IMG/VR virus record: IMGVR_UViG_3300032304_001652 | Location: 1-21,358 of that record | Strand: one strand, 5' to 3' | Length of the DNA stretch: 21,358 nucleotides | Origin: a virus | Part shown: positions 1 through 6,507 of the stretch, piece after piece | Layout: every line of letters starts with the position of its first letter | Position numbering within the stretch: position 1 is the stretch's first letter | Program-made: the position numbers and the translations under genes | Notes under the pieces: generated by a model | Databases searched by the model: none | The model's input: the letters and a program-made list of their open reading frames with translations, nothing else | Told to the model about the DNA's origin: nothing

Positions 1-1
1 A

Positions 2-10
2 ATTATATCA
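2..10 (-). promoter_or_regulatory. Extended -10 promoter firing out of the window to the left
   Basis: The minus strand reads TGATATAATT, the core of the promoter family repeated across the window, followed by CATG rather than CCTG on its upstream side. It would drive a gene lying left of position 1. It is divergent from the plus-strand gene at 83. Confidence 0.6.
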
Positions 11-22
11 TGTTATCTTGGT

Positions 23-32
23 ATGCATGCAT
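23..32. promoter_or_regulatory. Palindrome ATGCATGCAT between divergent promoters
   Basis: A perfect 10-bp palindrome lies between the leftward promoter at 2-10 and the putative rightward -10 at 47-55, about where a -35 region would fall. It could be an operator, but only its position suggests this. Confidence 0.2.
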
Positions 33-46
33 TTGTGGGGTGGCTA

Positions 47-55
47 TGATACTAT
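47..55 (+). promoter_or_regulatory. Probable plus-strand extended -10
   Basis: TGATACTAT resembles the minus-strand family core TGATATAAT with two changes. It is placed to start a transcript near 62, followed by AGGGAGAG (71-78) and the ATG at 83. It is the only candidate promoter for the plus-strand gene. Confidence 0.4.
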
Positions 56-82
56 TCATGCCATACAACCAGGGAGAGATAT

Positions 83-1075
83 ATGGCTACAAAGAGCGTC
101 ATAAGTGATAAGGAAGCTATCTCGGCTGAGCCGTGGCCAGAAGGTCTATATCCTCTGTCCGTGCGCGGCAAGGATAAGAACGGCGACTGGCTTCACGGAG
201 CAACAGCGGTTTTATCACCGTGCCCAGCAAACGCAATATTCTATGACACCCGATTGCCAGTTCCGCGCAAAGGTATGGTGCTTGAGAACTACAGCGTGCG
301 ACTTGACGTTCTTGTCCCACCAGGCGAGTACACGGTTTCATTTTCTCACAAGCGCGAAAGTCCTGTAGTCAAGATCTCCGTAAGCGACCCTGTCGCACTT
401 ACGACAAGCGCTGAAGGCACCGACAAACTTCCTGTGCACTATCGAGATTCTCGCTGGGATAGATACATCATGAAGGAGAACTCATACGGCTCACTTGCGG
501 TGAAAGATGGAGACACGGTAGTCGACATCGGCGCACACATTGGAATCTTTTCTCGTAAGGTTCTTTCTAAGGGCGCTCGTATTTTGAAGGCGTATGAACC
601 GGAGTCGGATAACTGTAGACTTCTCAAGATGAATCTTTCTGAGTATAAGAAGAAATCTTGGAACATTGAACAAGCGGCTGTTGTCTCTGACGACTTCCCA
701 TTTGTGGAAAAGCGCTTTGCTAAGCTTTGGGTTGACGCGGCTGGAGACGGAGACATGTCTCGCACCGCACTACATTCTTTATATAGAAAACGAGGAGCAC
801 GCGTCCCAGTGTTAGTTCCTGCGGTGACGTGGTCGTCAGTTCTAGAGCTAAGCCCAACCATTCTCAAGGTGGACGTTGAAGGCGCGGAGCTAACATATGA
901 CTGGTCACTTCTTAAGAACTACGACGGAATTAAGCATCTAGCCATCGAGCTTGAAAACACCAAGCGTCTTCACAAGGAGCGCGCGAAGGTGATCTCTGAT
1001 ATTCGTAAGTCGGGGTTCACCCTTATGCATGAAACAAGTGGATGGTCGACTGTGCAGATCTGGACTCGTAAGTAA
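83..1075 (+). CDS. FkbM-family SAM-dependent methyltransferase
   Basis: 330 residues. The C-terminal half is a class I methyltransferase of the FkbM type. VVDIGAHIGIFSRKVL (about 146-161) is the SAM-binding glycine-rich motif I, AYEPE follows as the acidic motif after strand 2, and ILKVDVEGAE (about 260-269) is the typical FkbM KxDxEGxE signature. The first ~120 residues are a beta-rich stretch I do not recognise. FkbM enzymes O-methylate small molecules or sugars; the substrate cannot be told here. ATG at 83 follows AGGGAGAG. It is the only plus-strand gene, convergent with the cell-wall genes and separated from them by about 600 bp, so it may be a separate acquisition or the edge of another module. 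Family call firm, substrate unknown. Confidence 0.85.
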   Translation: MATKSVISDKEAISAEPWPEGLYPLSVRGKDKNGDWLHGATAVLSPCPANAIFYDTRLPVPRKGMVLENYSVRLDVLVPPGEYTVSFSHKRESPVVKISVSDPVALTTSAEGTDKLPVHYRDSRWDRYIMKENSYGSLAVKDGDTVVDIGAHIGIFSRKVLSKGARILKAYEPESDNCRLLKMNLSEYKKKSWNIEQAAVVSDDFPFVEKRFAKLWVDAAGDGDMSRTALHSLYRKRGARVPVLVPAVTWSSVLELSPTILKVDVEGAELTYDWSLLKNYDGIKHLAIELENTKRLHKERAKVISDIRKSGFTLMHETSGWSTVQIWTRK

Positions 1076-1649
1076 CTCCAACGCGGCGGCAAACTTATGT
1101 ACTGAAGTAAAGAATCAGTACGTTAAGGCTAATTGCCTTGGGCGTGAGAGAGGGTTATGCTATGTTTTGGAAGTGTCTCGAAGTGTCTCGAGCGTTTTCT
1201 TATAGGAAGAAGTTCCGAGAAGATCTCGGCGGAAAGCAGCAGGCAGGTGCCTGCTGTTGCAAGTTGTGGCGCTATGCCTGTGTGGATATGCGTAGAAACA
1301 TAGTAGAAGCAATGTTTTTGTATTAGAAAGCACTACAGATAGTGTAAGACAATAAAAAAAGTTAGTAGATGTGTGTTGTTGTTAGTCTAAGTTGTGTGGA
1401 TGTGTAGCTTGTAGGCTTAGTCTTCTACAAGGATGACAAGTTACTCACGAGTAATGAGTACAAACGAGCTAGGACATAGCAGGTGTCAACATGGATGTTG
1501 TAACTACTGACTAGATAACCTATACATGTTGTGTAGATTTGTAAGCCAAGCCAGCCTGTTGTATGTGTTGTACATATGTGTATACGTTTTGTAGGAGGAT
1601 AGGCTATGCCTATGGGCTAACCTACGTGTACGCCCTACATAAATAAGAA
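1076..1649. other. Hairpin-rich convergent intergenic region without a convincing gene
   Basis: No convincing gene on either strand. It holds many short inverted repeats: 1099-1121 (GTACTGA/TCAGTAC), 1125-1139 (AAGGC/GCCTT), 1215-1229 (CCGAGA/TCTCGG), 1235-1258 (CAGCAGGCA/TGCCTGCTG), 1408-1431 (CTTGTAG/CTACAAG), 1441-1454 (TTACTC/GAGTAA), 1487-1500 (CAACAT/ATGTTG) and a nested one at 1591-1625. A 10-bp direct repeat AAGTGTCTCG lies at 1171-1190. From about 1370 to 1600 the plus strand is rich in TGTGTAG/TTGTAG words. No tRNA arm pattern was found. It may be structured RNA, a control or replication site, or eroded sequence. Confidence 0.5.
1099..1139 (+). terminator. Tandem hairpins after the methyltransferase gene
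   Basis: Two hairpins follow the stop codon by 24 nt: GTACTGA-9 nt-TCAGTAC and AAGGC-5 nt-GCCTT. No clear T-run follows, so termination is only plausible. Confidence 0.35.
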
Positions 1650-1674
1650 AGGACCCTACGGTGAGTAGGGTCCT
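1650..1674. terminator. Bidirectional intrinsic terminator
   Basis: Perfect 10-bp stem AGGACCCTAC/GTAGGGTCCT with a 5-nt loop. T-rich sequence follows on the minus strand (TTCTTATTT) and AT-rich sequence on the plus strand. It lies 15 bp beyond the stop of the peptidoglycan-binding gene and separates convergent transcription. Confidence 0.8.
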
Positions 1675-1688
1675 AACTTATTATTAAA

Positions 1689-2180
1689 TTACTCTGGCAG
1701 GATAACCTTTACGTTAGGGTCGCCCGCAAACACTCGCTCAAATGTGGTGGCATCCATGATGCCCGTATCCTCAAGCTTGTTATCTCCCTGGAATTGCTTT
1801 ACGGATTCCTTTGTAAGGTCGCCATACCAACCATCACGGTCAGCCGTAGCGTCACCGTACCCCAGCTCGCCAAGGCGACGCTGAAGATGATGCACCGTAA
1901 GTGACTTGCGTGCATAAACGTTCTTATACACACAACGATCTAGGAATACCTCATCATAGTCACCGCTACCAATTACGTGTGGGACTGATGGAACCTCAGC
2001 CGCAGGTGTATCCATAGGCATAGGTTCAGGTTCAGGTTCAGGTTCAGGCGCCGCTAGTTCCTCGGCATCCTCTACCTCGACAATGATAGGTTCCTCAACT
2101 ACAGGAGCTGAGATTTCTTCCTCATCTAGGAGCTCAGCCGCAAGGGGCTGGTACTCGTTTTCGTTTTCGTTTTCGTTCAT
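1689..2180 (-). CDS. Peptidoglycan-binding-domain protein with acidic low-complexity N-terminus
   Basis: 163 residues. Residues 2-9 are an Asn-Glu repeat; about 10-60 are very acidic, with an (EP)4 run near 48-55. A peptidoglycan-binding_1-like domain occupies about 95-155: LQRRLGELGYG, then DGWYGDLTKESVKQFQ, then TGIMDATTFERVF, which is the usual three-helix pattern. No catalytic domain and no signal peptide are present. The lysozyme-like gene lies 18 nt upstream, so the pair probably forms one lytic or wall-remodelling unit in which this protein supplies wall affinity. The acidic arm may be a spacer. The start follows TAGGATAAAG, a modest ribosome site. Confidence 0.75.
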   Translation of the reverse strand: MNENENENEYQPLAAELLDEEEISAPVVEEPIIVEVEDAEELAAPEPEPEPEPMPMDTPAAEVPSVPHVIGSGDYDEVFLDRCVYKNVYARKSLTVHHLQRRLGELGYGDATADRDGWYGDLTKESVKQFQGDNKLEDTGIMDATTFERVFAGDPNVKVILPE

Positions 2181-2198
2181 GTTATTACTTTATCCTAA

Positions 2199-2810
2199 CT
2201 ACTCTACTTTGACTTTAACGATACCTGGGTATTCGTGAAGTCGTTTGAGTGTCGACATGCCCGCACCAGAACGATATGCATTAGGGCCAATGCCCCATGA
2301 ACCAAAGTCCTCGCCGCCTCTACTCATTAGGTAAGCGACCTGTGCGTTCAATACTGGGTCAAACAGTTGAGTGTTGGACGTCAATCCAAACTTCTCTCTA
2401 CGTGATGGACCAAGGTCACCAATCATGTTGACCTGGAATATACCGTAAGAGCTGTCGCCAGTTCTATGGTTGCCATTGTGTGCCAATGGGCGGGCGTTTG
2501 ATTCCCGCATAACGATACCCCAGGCTGTCTTGTGTTCCTTGCCTTGAAAGCCTACAGCAGACAAGAGCTCAGAGAGCTGGCCTGGTGCTAAGGCATCCTT
2601 GGCATTTCGGTAAGACGCAAACACCTCAGCCTGAGTGCGTACACTGGCCGAGATTACTGGGATGTTTTCTTTATATTCAGTTGTAGTTAGCTCCTCGGCT
2701 TGTGCCGAGTCTAGTGTCTCAAACTGCGATGTTGCTGTTAACGCTACTGCGAACAACGTAACCGCGTAAGCTACTGACGTCAGTGCTAATTTCTTTGAAG
2801 AAATATGCAT
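2199..2810 (-). CDS. Membrane-anchored or secreted lysozyme-like (SLT) transglycosylase
   Basis: 203 residues. The N-terminus (KK then a hydrophobic stretch at about 8-27) looks like a signal peptide or membrane anchor. The rest resembles a lysozyme/soluble lytic transglycosylase fold: WGIVMRESNARP carries the expected catalytic Glu at about 103, and SSYGIFQVN (120-128) is the SLT GxFQxN motif, followed by FDPVLNAQVAYLMS. Such enzymes cleave the MurNAc-GlcNAc bond of peptidoglycan. The ATG follows AAAGGAGG, one of the strongest Shine-Dalgarno sequences in the window. It could be an endolysin exported by a signal sequence or a virion wall-degrading protein; no holin is recognised nearby. Confidence 0.75.
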   Translation of the reverse strand: MHISSKKLALTSVAYAVTLFAVALTATSQFETLDSAQAEELTTTEYKENIPVISASVRTQAEVFASYRNAKDALAPGQLSELLSAVGFQGKEHKTAWGIVMRESNARPLAHNGNHRTGDSSYGIFQVNMIGDLGPSRREKFGLTSNTQLFDPVLNAQVAYLMSRGGEDFGSWGIGPNAYRSGAGMSTLKRLHEYPGIVKVKVE

Positions 2811-2846
2811 TGCTAGTTAGCCTCCTTTGGTAGGGGACAGGGACAA

Positions 2847-2864
2847 CCAAGCCCGCAGGCTTGG
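2847..2864. terminator. Hairpin upstream of the lysozyme-like gene
   Basis: CCAAGCC-CGCA-GGCTTGG, a perfect 7-bp stem, lies between the stop at 2880 and the Shine-Dalgarno sequence of the lysozyme-like gene. No T-run follows. It may attenuate readthrough or shape the leader. Confidence 0.4.
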
Positions 2865-2879
2865 CGGAATGCGCTAGAG

Positions 2880-3251
2880 TCAATTAAACCCCAACGACGA
2901 TTCATATTCGTGAAGTCGTTTACGAGCTTCCTCGTCTTCAACTTCATGCATCGTCGACCACACGCTTCCCAACGCGTAGGCGTATTCCTTTCCTCGGGTA
3001 ATAGCAACTTGGTTTTTGAAGTTGGTATATCCAAGGAAATCTATATTGTCGTTCATCCAGCTCTTGACATCTTCCTTTGCCGCAACAAGGCGGTATGGGT
3101 AGTCGGCGTCTGGTGTTGACTTGATCTCAACGCTAATCATTGTAGCTAGTGATTCAAGTGATTGACGGTCGCGTGCGCGAACCATCAGGTAGTCTGCGTT
3201 GTCGCTGTGTTGAACAGCAGACACAAATCCAGTCTCAGTAAAAATCCACAT
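2880..3251 (-). CDS. Conserved small phage protein, unknown function
   Basis: 123 residues starting MWIFTETGFVSAVQH. This opening and the RARDRQSLE stretch resemble small proteins I have seen in other phages, but I can name no function. Mixed alpha/beta composition with a charged C-terminus (EVEDEEARKRLHEYESS), and no cysteine motif or membrane segment. It has its own weak promoter (3281-3289) and leader, and the lysozyme-like gene follows after about 70 nt. Confidence 0.75.
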   Translation of the reverse strand: MWIFTETGFVSAVQHSDNADYLMVRARDRQSLESLATMISVEIKSTPDADYPYRLVAAKEDVKSWMNDNIDFLGYTNFKNQVAITRGKEYAYALGSVWSTMHEVEDEEARKRLHEYESSLGFN

Positions 3252-3280
3252 ATCATTTCGTCCTTTTCGTCATGGGTCCA

Positions 3281-3289
3281 ATAATAACA
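3281..3289 (-). promoter_or_regulatory. Variant extended -10 promoter
   Basis: Minus strand TGTTATTAT fits TGnTATnAT but lacks the flanking family consensus. It lies about 30 nt before the ATG at 3251, downstream of a hairpin, as at other unit boundaries. Confidence 0.45.
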
Positions 3290-3305
3290 TCGAATCCCTG
3301 TTTAG

Positions 3306-3328
3306 GGAAACATGAAGTCCATGTTTCC
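3306..3328. terminator. Hairpin after the 3356-3553 gene
   Basis: Perfect 9-bp stem GGAAACATG/CATGTTTCC with a 5-nt loop, between the stop at 3356 and the variant promoter at 3281. No long T-run follows. Confidence 0.5.
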
Positions 3329-3355
3329 ATCGTTATTTATAGAATGAATATACCC

Positions 3356-3553
3356 TTAGGCAATATCCAGCTCTACACCTTCCGGCAAGCTATCTAGTGG
3401 CTCAGCCTCAACGTTGTACCCTTCATCGAAGGAATACATGTGTTTAGCCTTGCGCGCCTTGTCACCCGCAACATGAAGAATCATGTAGGGTGAACCATCA
3501 CTGTTGGTGATGGTAAGCTTGTAATACTTTGCCACTTTTTCCATAGGTACCAT
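3356..3553 (-). CDS. Small hypothetical protein
   Basis: 65 residues from the ATG at 3553 (MVPMEKVAKYYKLTITNSDG). A longer reading starts at 3586, but it would overlap the upstream gene by 25 bp across that gene's zinc-binding C-terminus. The ATG at 3553 has GGAAGGTAGG just upstream, so it is preferred. The protein is predicted mostly beta-strand with an acidic C-terminus. No recognised family. Last gene of the unit starting at the promoter at 4374. Confidence 0.65.
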   Translation of the reverse strand: MVPMEKVAKYYKLTITNSDGSPYMILHVAGDKARKAKHMYSFDEGYNVEAEPLDSLPEGVELDIA

Positions 3554-3561
3554 AATATCGC

Positions 3562-4143
3562 CTACCTTCCGAACTTCTTGCGGCATTCTGGACCAAGCTG
3601 TAGCTCACGGCTCACAGGATCTGTAAGCTCAGCGCCACATGAACCGCAGCAGCTGTAGTGTTGTCCAAAGATCTTTGCGTACTTGTATGGGTCCTGGCTG
3701 ATGATATTCATGATGGTGATTGAATCATTAGCAGGTACACGATGGCGGGTAAATCCGCCTACTGAGCCAGTTAGTCGGCGCATGTATAGGTTGCCCATGT
3801 ACTCTTTAACCTCAATGAATAGGAGGTCACCAGTTAATGGTGTACCTTCCAGCGAGATATCTAGCTCGTTTGCAGGCACCGCGTACTTAGACTTAGGCGC
3901 TTTCGAAAGTGCTTCCTGAAGAGTGGACTTACCAGCTCCTGGAACCTTTGTAGCTTTCTGAGGTAGACGGAGAAGAAGATCAATCGTGCTGGAAGCTTGC
4001 TTCTTAGTCAGCGTTGGTAGCATTGAACGGAAGCTAGAAATCTGAATCGCATCCAGCTCGCGCTCCGTAAGTAGTGAATCGATGAATGCTACCTGCTTCT
4101 CGCTGGCAGCGTCCTTTACGATTGGTAATGTCATTTGCGTCAT
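3562..4143 (-). CDS. Zinc-finger protein (DUF6011-like C-terminus)
   Basis: 193 residues. N-terminal part SEKQVAFIDSLL...LTKKQASSTIDLLLRLP (about 14-61) is the helical TEKQ...LTK..AS..I module seen in many phage and actinobacterial proteins. The C-terminus, CCGSCGAELTDPVSRELQLGPECRKKF (from about 165), matches the small zinc domain C-x2-CGxxLTDPxSxxxxxGPxC. Likely zinc ligands include C166, C169 and C187. Nucleic-acid binding is plausible but unproven. The upstream gene overlaps its start by ATGA. The GAGKST string near residue 69 looks like a P-loop but has no NTPase fold around it. Confidence 0.75.
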   Translation of the reverse strand: MTQMTLPIVKDAASEKQVAFIDSLLTERELDAIQISSFRSMLPTLTKKQASSTIDLLLRLPQKATKVPGAGKSTLQEALSKAPKSKYAVPANELDISLEGTPLTGDLLFIEVKEYMGNLYMRRLTGSVGGFTRHRVPANDSITIMNIISQDPYKYAKIFGQHYSCCGSCGAELTDPVSRELQLGPECRKKFGR

Positions 4144-4337
4144 TTAGCTCTCCTTTTCGCTTCAGCCTTGGCAGCCATTGCCTCTAACTTTTCATCAAGC
4201 CACTTTGAGCAAAGGGCTTTGAACTCCGGTGTAAAGATCTCAACCTGCTCGCTCTTAGCGGCGCGACGAGCTTTTCTTGTTGCTTTCTTAGCAACGTAAA
4301 TAACTGGGCTGTCTTGCACTAATCCATGTACTGGCAT
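4140..4337 (-). CDS. Small basic hypothetical protein
   Basis: 65 residues, strongly basic and Ala-rich at both ends (KKATRKARRAAK and a C-terminal EAMAAKAEAKRRAK helix). It could bind nucleic acid or be a scaffold; there is no family match. It is first in its unit: promoter at 4374-4382, leader with AGGAAAGGAG, then the ATG. Its stop overlaps the next start by ATGA, implying translational coupling. Confidence 0.7.
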   Translation of the reverse strand: MPVHGLVQDSPVIYVAKKATRKARRAAKSEQVEIFTPEFKALCSKWLDEKLEAMAAKAEAKRRAK

Positions 4338-4373
4338 GTTGGGCTCCTTTCCTGGGGTCCTCTTGATAGGATA

Positions 4374-4382
4374 ATTATATCA
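4374..4382 (-). promoter_or_regulatory. Extended -10 promoter (family consensus)
   Basis: Minus strand CCTACCTGATATAATTATCC. Predicted start near 4367, giving a leader of about 30 nt to the ATG at 4337. Drives 4140-4337, 3562-4143 and 3356-3553. Confidence 0.8.
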
Positions 4383-4408
4383 GGTAGGTTCAGGAAAGGA
4401 GCGCCAGG

Positions 4409-4579
4409 TTACGCCCTTTGAGCTAATAGAGCCATAGTTATGCCTGCCAGCCCCAAGGATACCACCTTAGAGAGGCTCTCAGGGGATATGAAGGCGGTAC
4501 CTACGGAAAGCACGGTAAATACCGTAGCCATTACCGCAGGCCACACCAGCTCCCTGAGCCTATACCAGAAGGTAGGCAT
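4409..4579 (-). CDS. Small two-helix membrane protein
   Basis: 56 residues (MPTFWYRLRELVWPAVMATV...LAQRA). Two hydrophobic segments at about 12-31 and 37-54 with a short polar link make a hairpin membrane protein likely. ATG at 4579 follows AGGA by 5 nt and lies 6 nt past the stop of the helix-turn-helix gene, so it is coupled to it. A holin-like role is conceivable from size and topology, but the gene is not next to the lysozyme-like gene and nothing else supports it. Confidence 0.7.
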   Translation of the reverse strand: MPTFWYRLRELVWPAVMATVFTVLSVGTAFISPESLSKVVSLGLAGITMALLAQRA

Positions 4580-4585
4580 GATTTC

Positions 4586-4897
4586 CTACTTGACTGGGCG
4601 TGTACGGCCCTTGAGACGGCTGGAGCCATCCCGAATGGTAGTTCCTGATGCGTCGATGAGCTTACGGGCCTTACCATAGGTAATTCCTAGCTCCTTGGCT
4701 ACCTCAACTACCGGCTTGCCCTGACTGTAAAGCTGACCTGCTAGTTGTGCCTGTGATGATGAATCTGTCACGGGACTTCCTTTCGTCGGTACTTCGTTTG
4801 TTTCAGCTGGCGGACTTTCCGCAAGCCAGGCGCGACTCTTCTTATGAAGAGCCTTTGCCTCGTTGAGTAACTGCAGCTGCGAGCTACCCAAAGTCAT
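4586..4897 (-). CDS. Small helix-turn-helix DNA-binding protein
   Basis: 103 residues. VVEVAKELGITYGKARKLI (about 63-81) is a clear helix-turn-helix of the resolvase/sigma-4-like kind, followed by a basic tail GSSRLKGRTRPVK. The N-terminal half is helical and polar. It is the best candidate transcription factor in the left part of the window; its target is unknown. The start overlaps the upstream stop by ATGA. It sits in a long unit that probably starts at the promoter at 5995. Confidence 0.75.
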   Translation of the reverse strand: MTLGSSQLQLLNEAKALHKKSRAWLAESPPAETNEVPTKGSPVTDSSSQAQLAGQLYSQGKPVVEVAKELGITYGKARKLIDASGTTIRDGSSRLKGRTRPVK

Positions 4898-5208
4898 TTT
4901 TCTTCCAGCTTGAGAGTCTCAAGGACCGCGCGACCAGTAACGGAATCCCGGATGAGGAATCCATCATCGGCGTGACAGCCCATGCAGAGATACTCGTTGC
5001 GTCGATGTGATGGGTCGCGGAAAACCTTTTCTTGTTTGCCGCACCTATCGCAGTAAGGTTTCAGTGGATGTGAATGTGCGTATTGGCGTGCATGTTCAGC
5101 GCACAGCAAGCGTTCTCCACACTCATACACAAGTACTTGAGCTTCCTGGCAGCGTTCACATGTTCCGTAAACGTACACCTTGTCTCGTTGAATCGTACCT
5201 CGCGTCAT
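4894..5208 (-). CDS. Double zinc-ribbon protein
   Basis: 104 residues with two metal-binding sets: C17-x2-C20 with C36-x2-H39, and C53-x2-C56 with C75-x2-C78. Such ribbons bind zinc and usually support nucleic-acid or protein contacts. ATG at 5208 follows AGGAGG, a strong Shine-Dalgarno sequence. The 37 nt upstream contain no family promoter, so it is probably cotranscribed from 5995. No specific family recognised. Confidence 0.75.
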   Translation of the reverse strand: MTRGTIQRDKVYVYGTCERCQEAQVLVYECGERLLCAEHARQYAHSHPLKPYCDRCGKQEKVFRDPSHRRNEYLCMGCHADDGFLIRDSVTGRAVLETLKLEEK

Positions 5209-5245
5209 TGCATCCTCCTGTTTGGTAGAACCCTATATTGAATCT

Positions 5246-5509
5246 TTATTCTTGTAAACCTTTGTCCAAAACTATTTGGCGTCGTGGGCCGTACTCACTG
5301 GAAGGTAGCCCAATGTTAATGGAAACCTTACAGTCGATGTAGTCCACGTGACGTGCGCTCATCTTGAGATTACCGCGTGCCTTGTTACCCAGCGGCACAA
5401 GATCTATCTCCTGTGCCACGTAGATGTAGTGGCCACAGGAGATACAGATCTCAAAACGATTATCGTCTCTGCGACGAGGTACTCGTTGATCCTTTGATAA
5501 AAACTTCAC
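5246..5509 (-). CDS. Small hypothetical protein with one CxxC
   Basis: 87 residues. ICISCGHYIYVAQ near 22-34 holds a CxxC, and a further Cys lies near 60, too few for a confident zinc site. Basic N-terminus (PRRRDD). The start overlaps the stop of the upstream membrane protein by ATGA. Function unknown. Confidence 0.65.
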   Translation of the reverse strand: MKFLSKDQRVPRRRDDNRFEICISCGHYIYVAQEIDLVPLGNKARGNLKMSARHVDYIDCKVSINIGLPSSEYGPRRQIVLDKGLQE

Positions 5510-5706
5510 ACATCCAGCTTTCGGCTGCCTGGCTTATACCCCACTCCAAGAAGTGGTTGGATCTTTACTTCGTCCTTCTTGTACTTATAAAACTTACGAG
5601 CTAAAGCTAGAACCGCGATAGCCGAAGGTACCCAGACGTGCAGGTACAGGTCAATAGTGTTTGCGATGTACAGATACATCGTCCAGTCTTCAATTACAAA
5701 TTCCAT
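5506..5706 (-). CDS. Small single-span membrane protein
   Basis: 66 residues from the ATG at 5706 (MEFVIEDWTMYLY). A longer in-frame reading would overlap the upstream gene; the chosen start has AAGGA 8 nt before it. A hydrophobic segment (YLHVWVPSAIAVLALA, about 22-37) is followed by a basic cluster RKFYKYKK, consistent with one span and a cytoplasmic tail. Function unknown. Confidence 0.65.
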   Translation of the reverse strand: MEFVIEDWTMYLYIANTIDLYLHVWVPSAIAVLALARKFYKYKKDEVKIQPLLGVGYKPGSRKLDV

Positions 5707-5716
5707 GTTGTTGTCC

Positions 5717-5947
5717 TTATCTCTTGAGTTGGTTGAATTCGTCGTCCGCGACGTTGAAGCAGTGAAGGGCAAATACTAGAAGCGGAATACATCCACCAAG
5801 TACGAGAACTACAGCTGCCGCAAGTGCGATGAAACTAGGGAAGATGAAAAACGTGTGAGCTGCGTATGGGAACCAGGCAACTGCTGCTACGATTAGTGCT
5901 GCGCCATAGCGGCGGTAACGGTATCCACGAAACTGATTTATTTTCAT
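5717..5947 (-). CDS. Small two-span membrane protein
   Basis: 76 residues with a basic N-terminus (RGYRYRRYG) and two strong hydrophobic segments, about 15-35 and 38-62, then a polar tail. First gene of a unit: promoter at 5995, leader with the inverted repeat at 5970-5985 and GAAAGGAC before the ATG. Unknown role. Three small membrane proteins lie in this one unit. Confidence 0.75.
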   Translation of the reverse strand: MKINQFRGYRYRRYGAALIVAAVAWFPYAAHTFFIFPSFIALAAAVVLVLGGCIPLLVFALHCFNVADDEFNQLKR

Positions 5948-5969
5948 TTGGGAAGTCCTTTCGTCATTT

Positions 5970-5985
5970 GCCGGAAGGTTCCGGC
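5970..5985. repeat. Inverted repeat in the 5717-5947 leader
   Basis: GCCGGAA-GG-TTCCGGC between the promoter at 5995 and the ribosome site. It could fold in the leader or bind a protein. Confidence 0.4.
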
Positions 5986-5994
5986 GTTGGGATA

Positions 5995-6003
5995 ATTATA
6001 TCA
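5995..6003 (-). promoter_or_regulatory. Extended -10 promoter (family consensus)
   Basis: Minus strand CTACCTGATATAATTATCC. Likely drives 5717-5947 and the closely spaced genes down to 4409, since no further family promoter lies between. Confidence 0.8.
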
Positions 6004-6015
6004 GGTAGATAGTGA

Positions 6016-6222
6016 TTAGTCGCTTGTTATTCCGAACGCTGCTTGGTACGAAGATCTTTCGAACTGTTCGCGCATTGCTTCTTTATCGCGGGAGATTTGG
6101 TTGTAGGCGTTCGCGCAGTTGTAGCACCAGGTTTCAGTCTGGATTCCACCGAGCATGAACGCATCAGTTCCAGAGTACACAAGCTCTGTGCTCTCGCACT
6201 TATATGTCTTACAGGTCTTCAT
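6016..6222 (-). CDS. Small zinc-ribbon-like protein
   Basis: 68 residues with C4, C9 and C33-x2-C36, a plausible four-cysteine zinc site. The rest is polar and helical (RDKEAMREQFERSSYQ). Leader with CGAAAGGAAC and its own promoter at 6258; single-gene unit. Function unknown. Confidence 0.7.
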   Translation of the reverse strand: MKTCKTYKCESTELVYSGTDAFMLGGIQTETWCYNCANAYNQISRDKEAMREQFERSSYQAAFGITSD

Positions 6223-6257
6223 TTTGGTTCCTTTCGTAGTACGTCGTTGTTGGGTAA

Positions 6258-6266
6258 ATTATATCA
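6258..6266 (-). promoter_or_regulatory. Extended -10 promoter
   Basis: Minus strand CCTACCTGATATAATTTACC; downstream flank differs slightly from consensus. Drives 6016-6222. Confidence 0.8.
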
Positions 6267-6281
6267 GGTAGGTTGGGAAGG

Positions 6282-6458
6282 TTAGCCCTTGGTTCCCCAA
6301 GTGACTAGCGTCATAACCTTGTCGGCAAGGAAGTGACTGCGTTGGTAGGTTTCAGCCCATGATTCAGCCTCAGCTTCAGAGCGGCAGAGCTGGTAGAAGG
6401 TTTGGCCATTGCTAAATGTGTAGTAGTACTTAGTCTGGTTTCCTGGAACATTCTTCAT
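6282..6458 (-). CDS. Small hypothetical protein
   Basis: 58 residues from the ATG at 6458 (MKNVPGNQTKYYYTFSNGQTFYQL). A TTG four codons upstream is part of the ribosome site GATTGGAG, so the ATG is preferred. The layout, a strand-forming N-terminus then EAEAESWAE, loosely resembles 6508-6690 and 7029-7178. Single-gene unit from the promoter at 6492. Confidence 0.7.
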   Translation of the reverse strand: MKNVPGNQTKYYYTFSNGQTFYQLCRSEAEAESWAETYQRSHFLADKVMTLVTWGTKG

Positions 6459-6491
6459 TTGGATCTCCAATCCTCGGTGGTTAATAAGATA

Positions 6492-6500
6492 ATTATATCA
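6492..6500 (-). promoter_or_regulatory. Extended -10 promoter (family consensus)
   Basis: Minus strand CCTACCTGATATAATTATCT. Leader carries the GATTGGAG ribosome site. Drives 6282-6458. Confidence 0.8.
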
Positions 6501-6507
6501 GGTAGGT

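Noticed and set aside
1138-1326. Plus-strand frame of 62 codons in the convergent gap
   Set aside because: It starts with TTG, crosses two strong hairpins and has an unusual Cys/Trp-rich composition. An internal ATG at 1162 has a passable ribosome site, but nothing else supports it.
3915-3945. P-loop (GAGKST) in 3562-4143
   Set aside because: No Walker B, fold or length for an NTPase surrounds it; the string falls in a linker between the helical module and the zinc domain.
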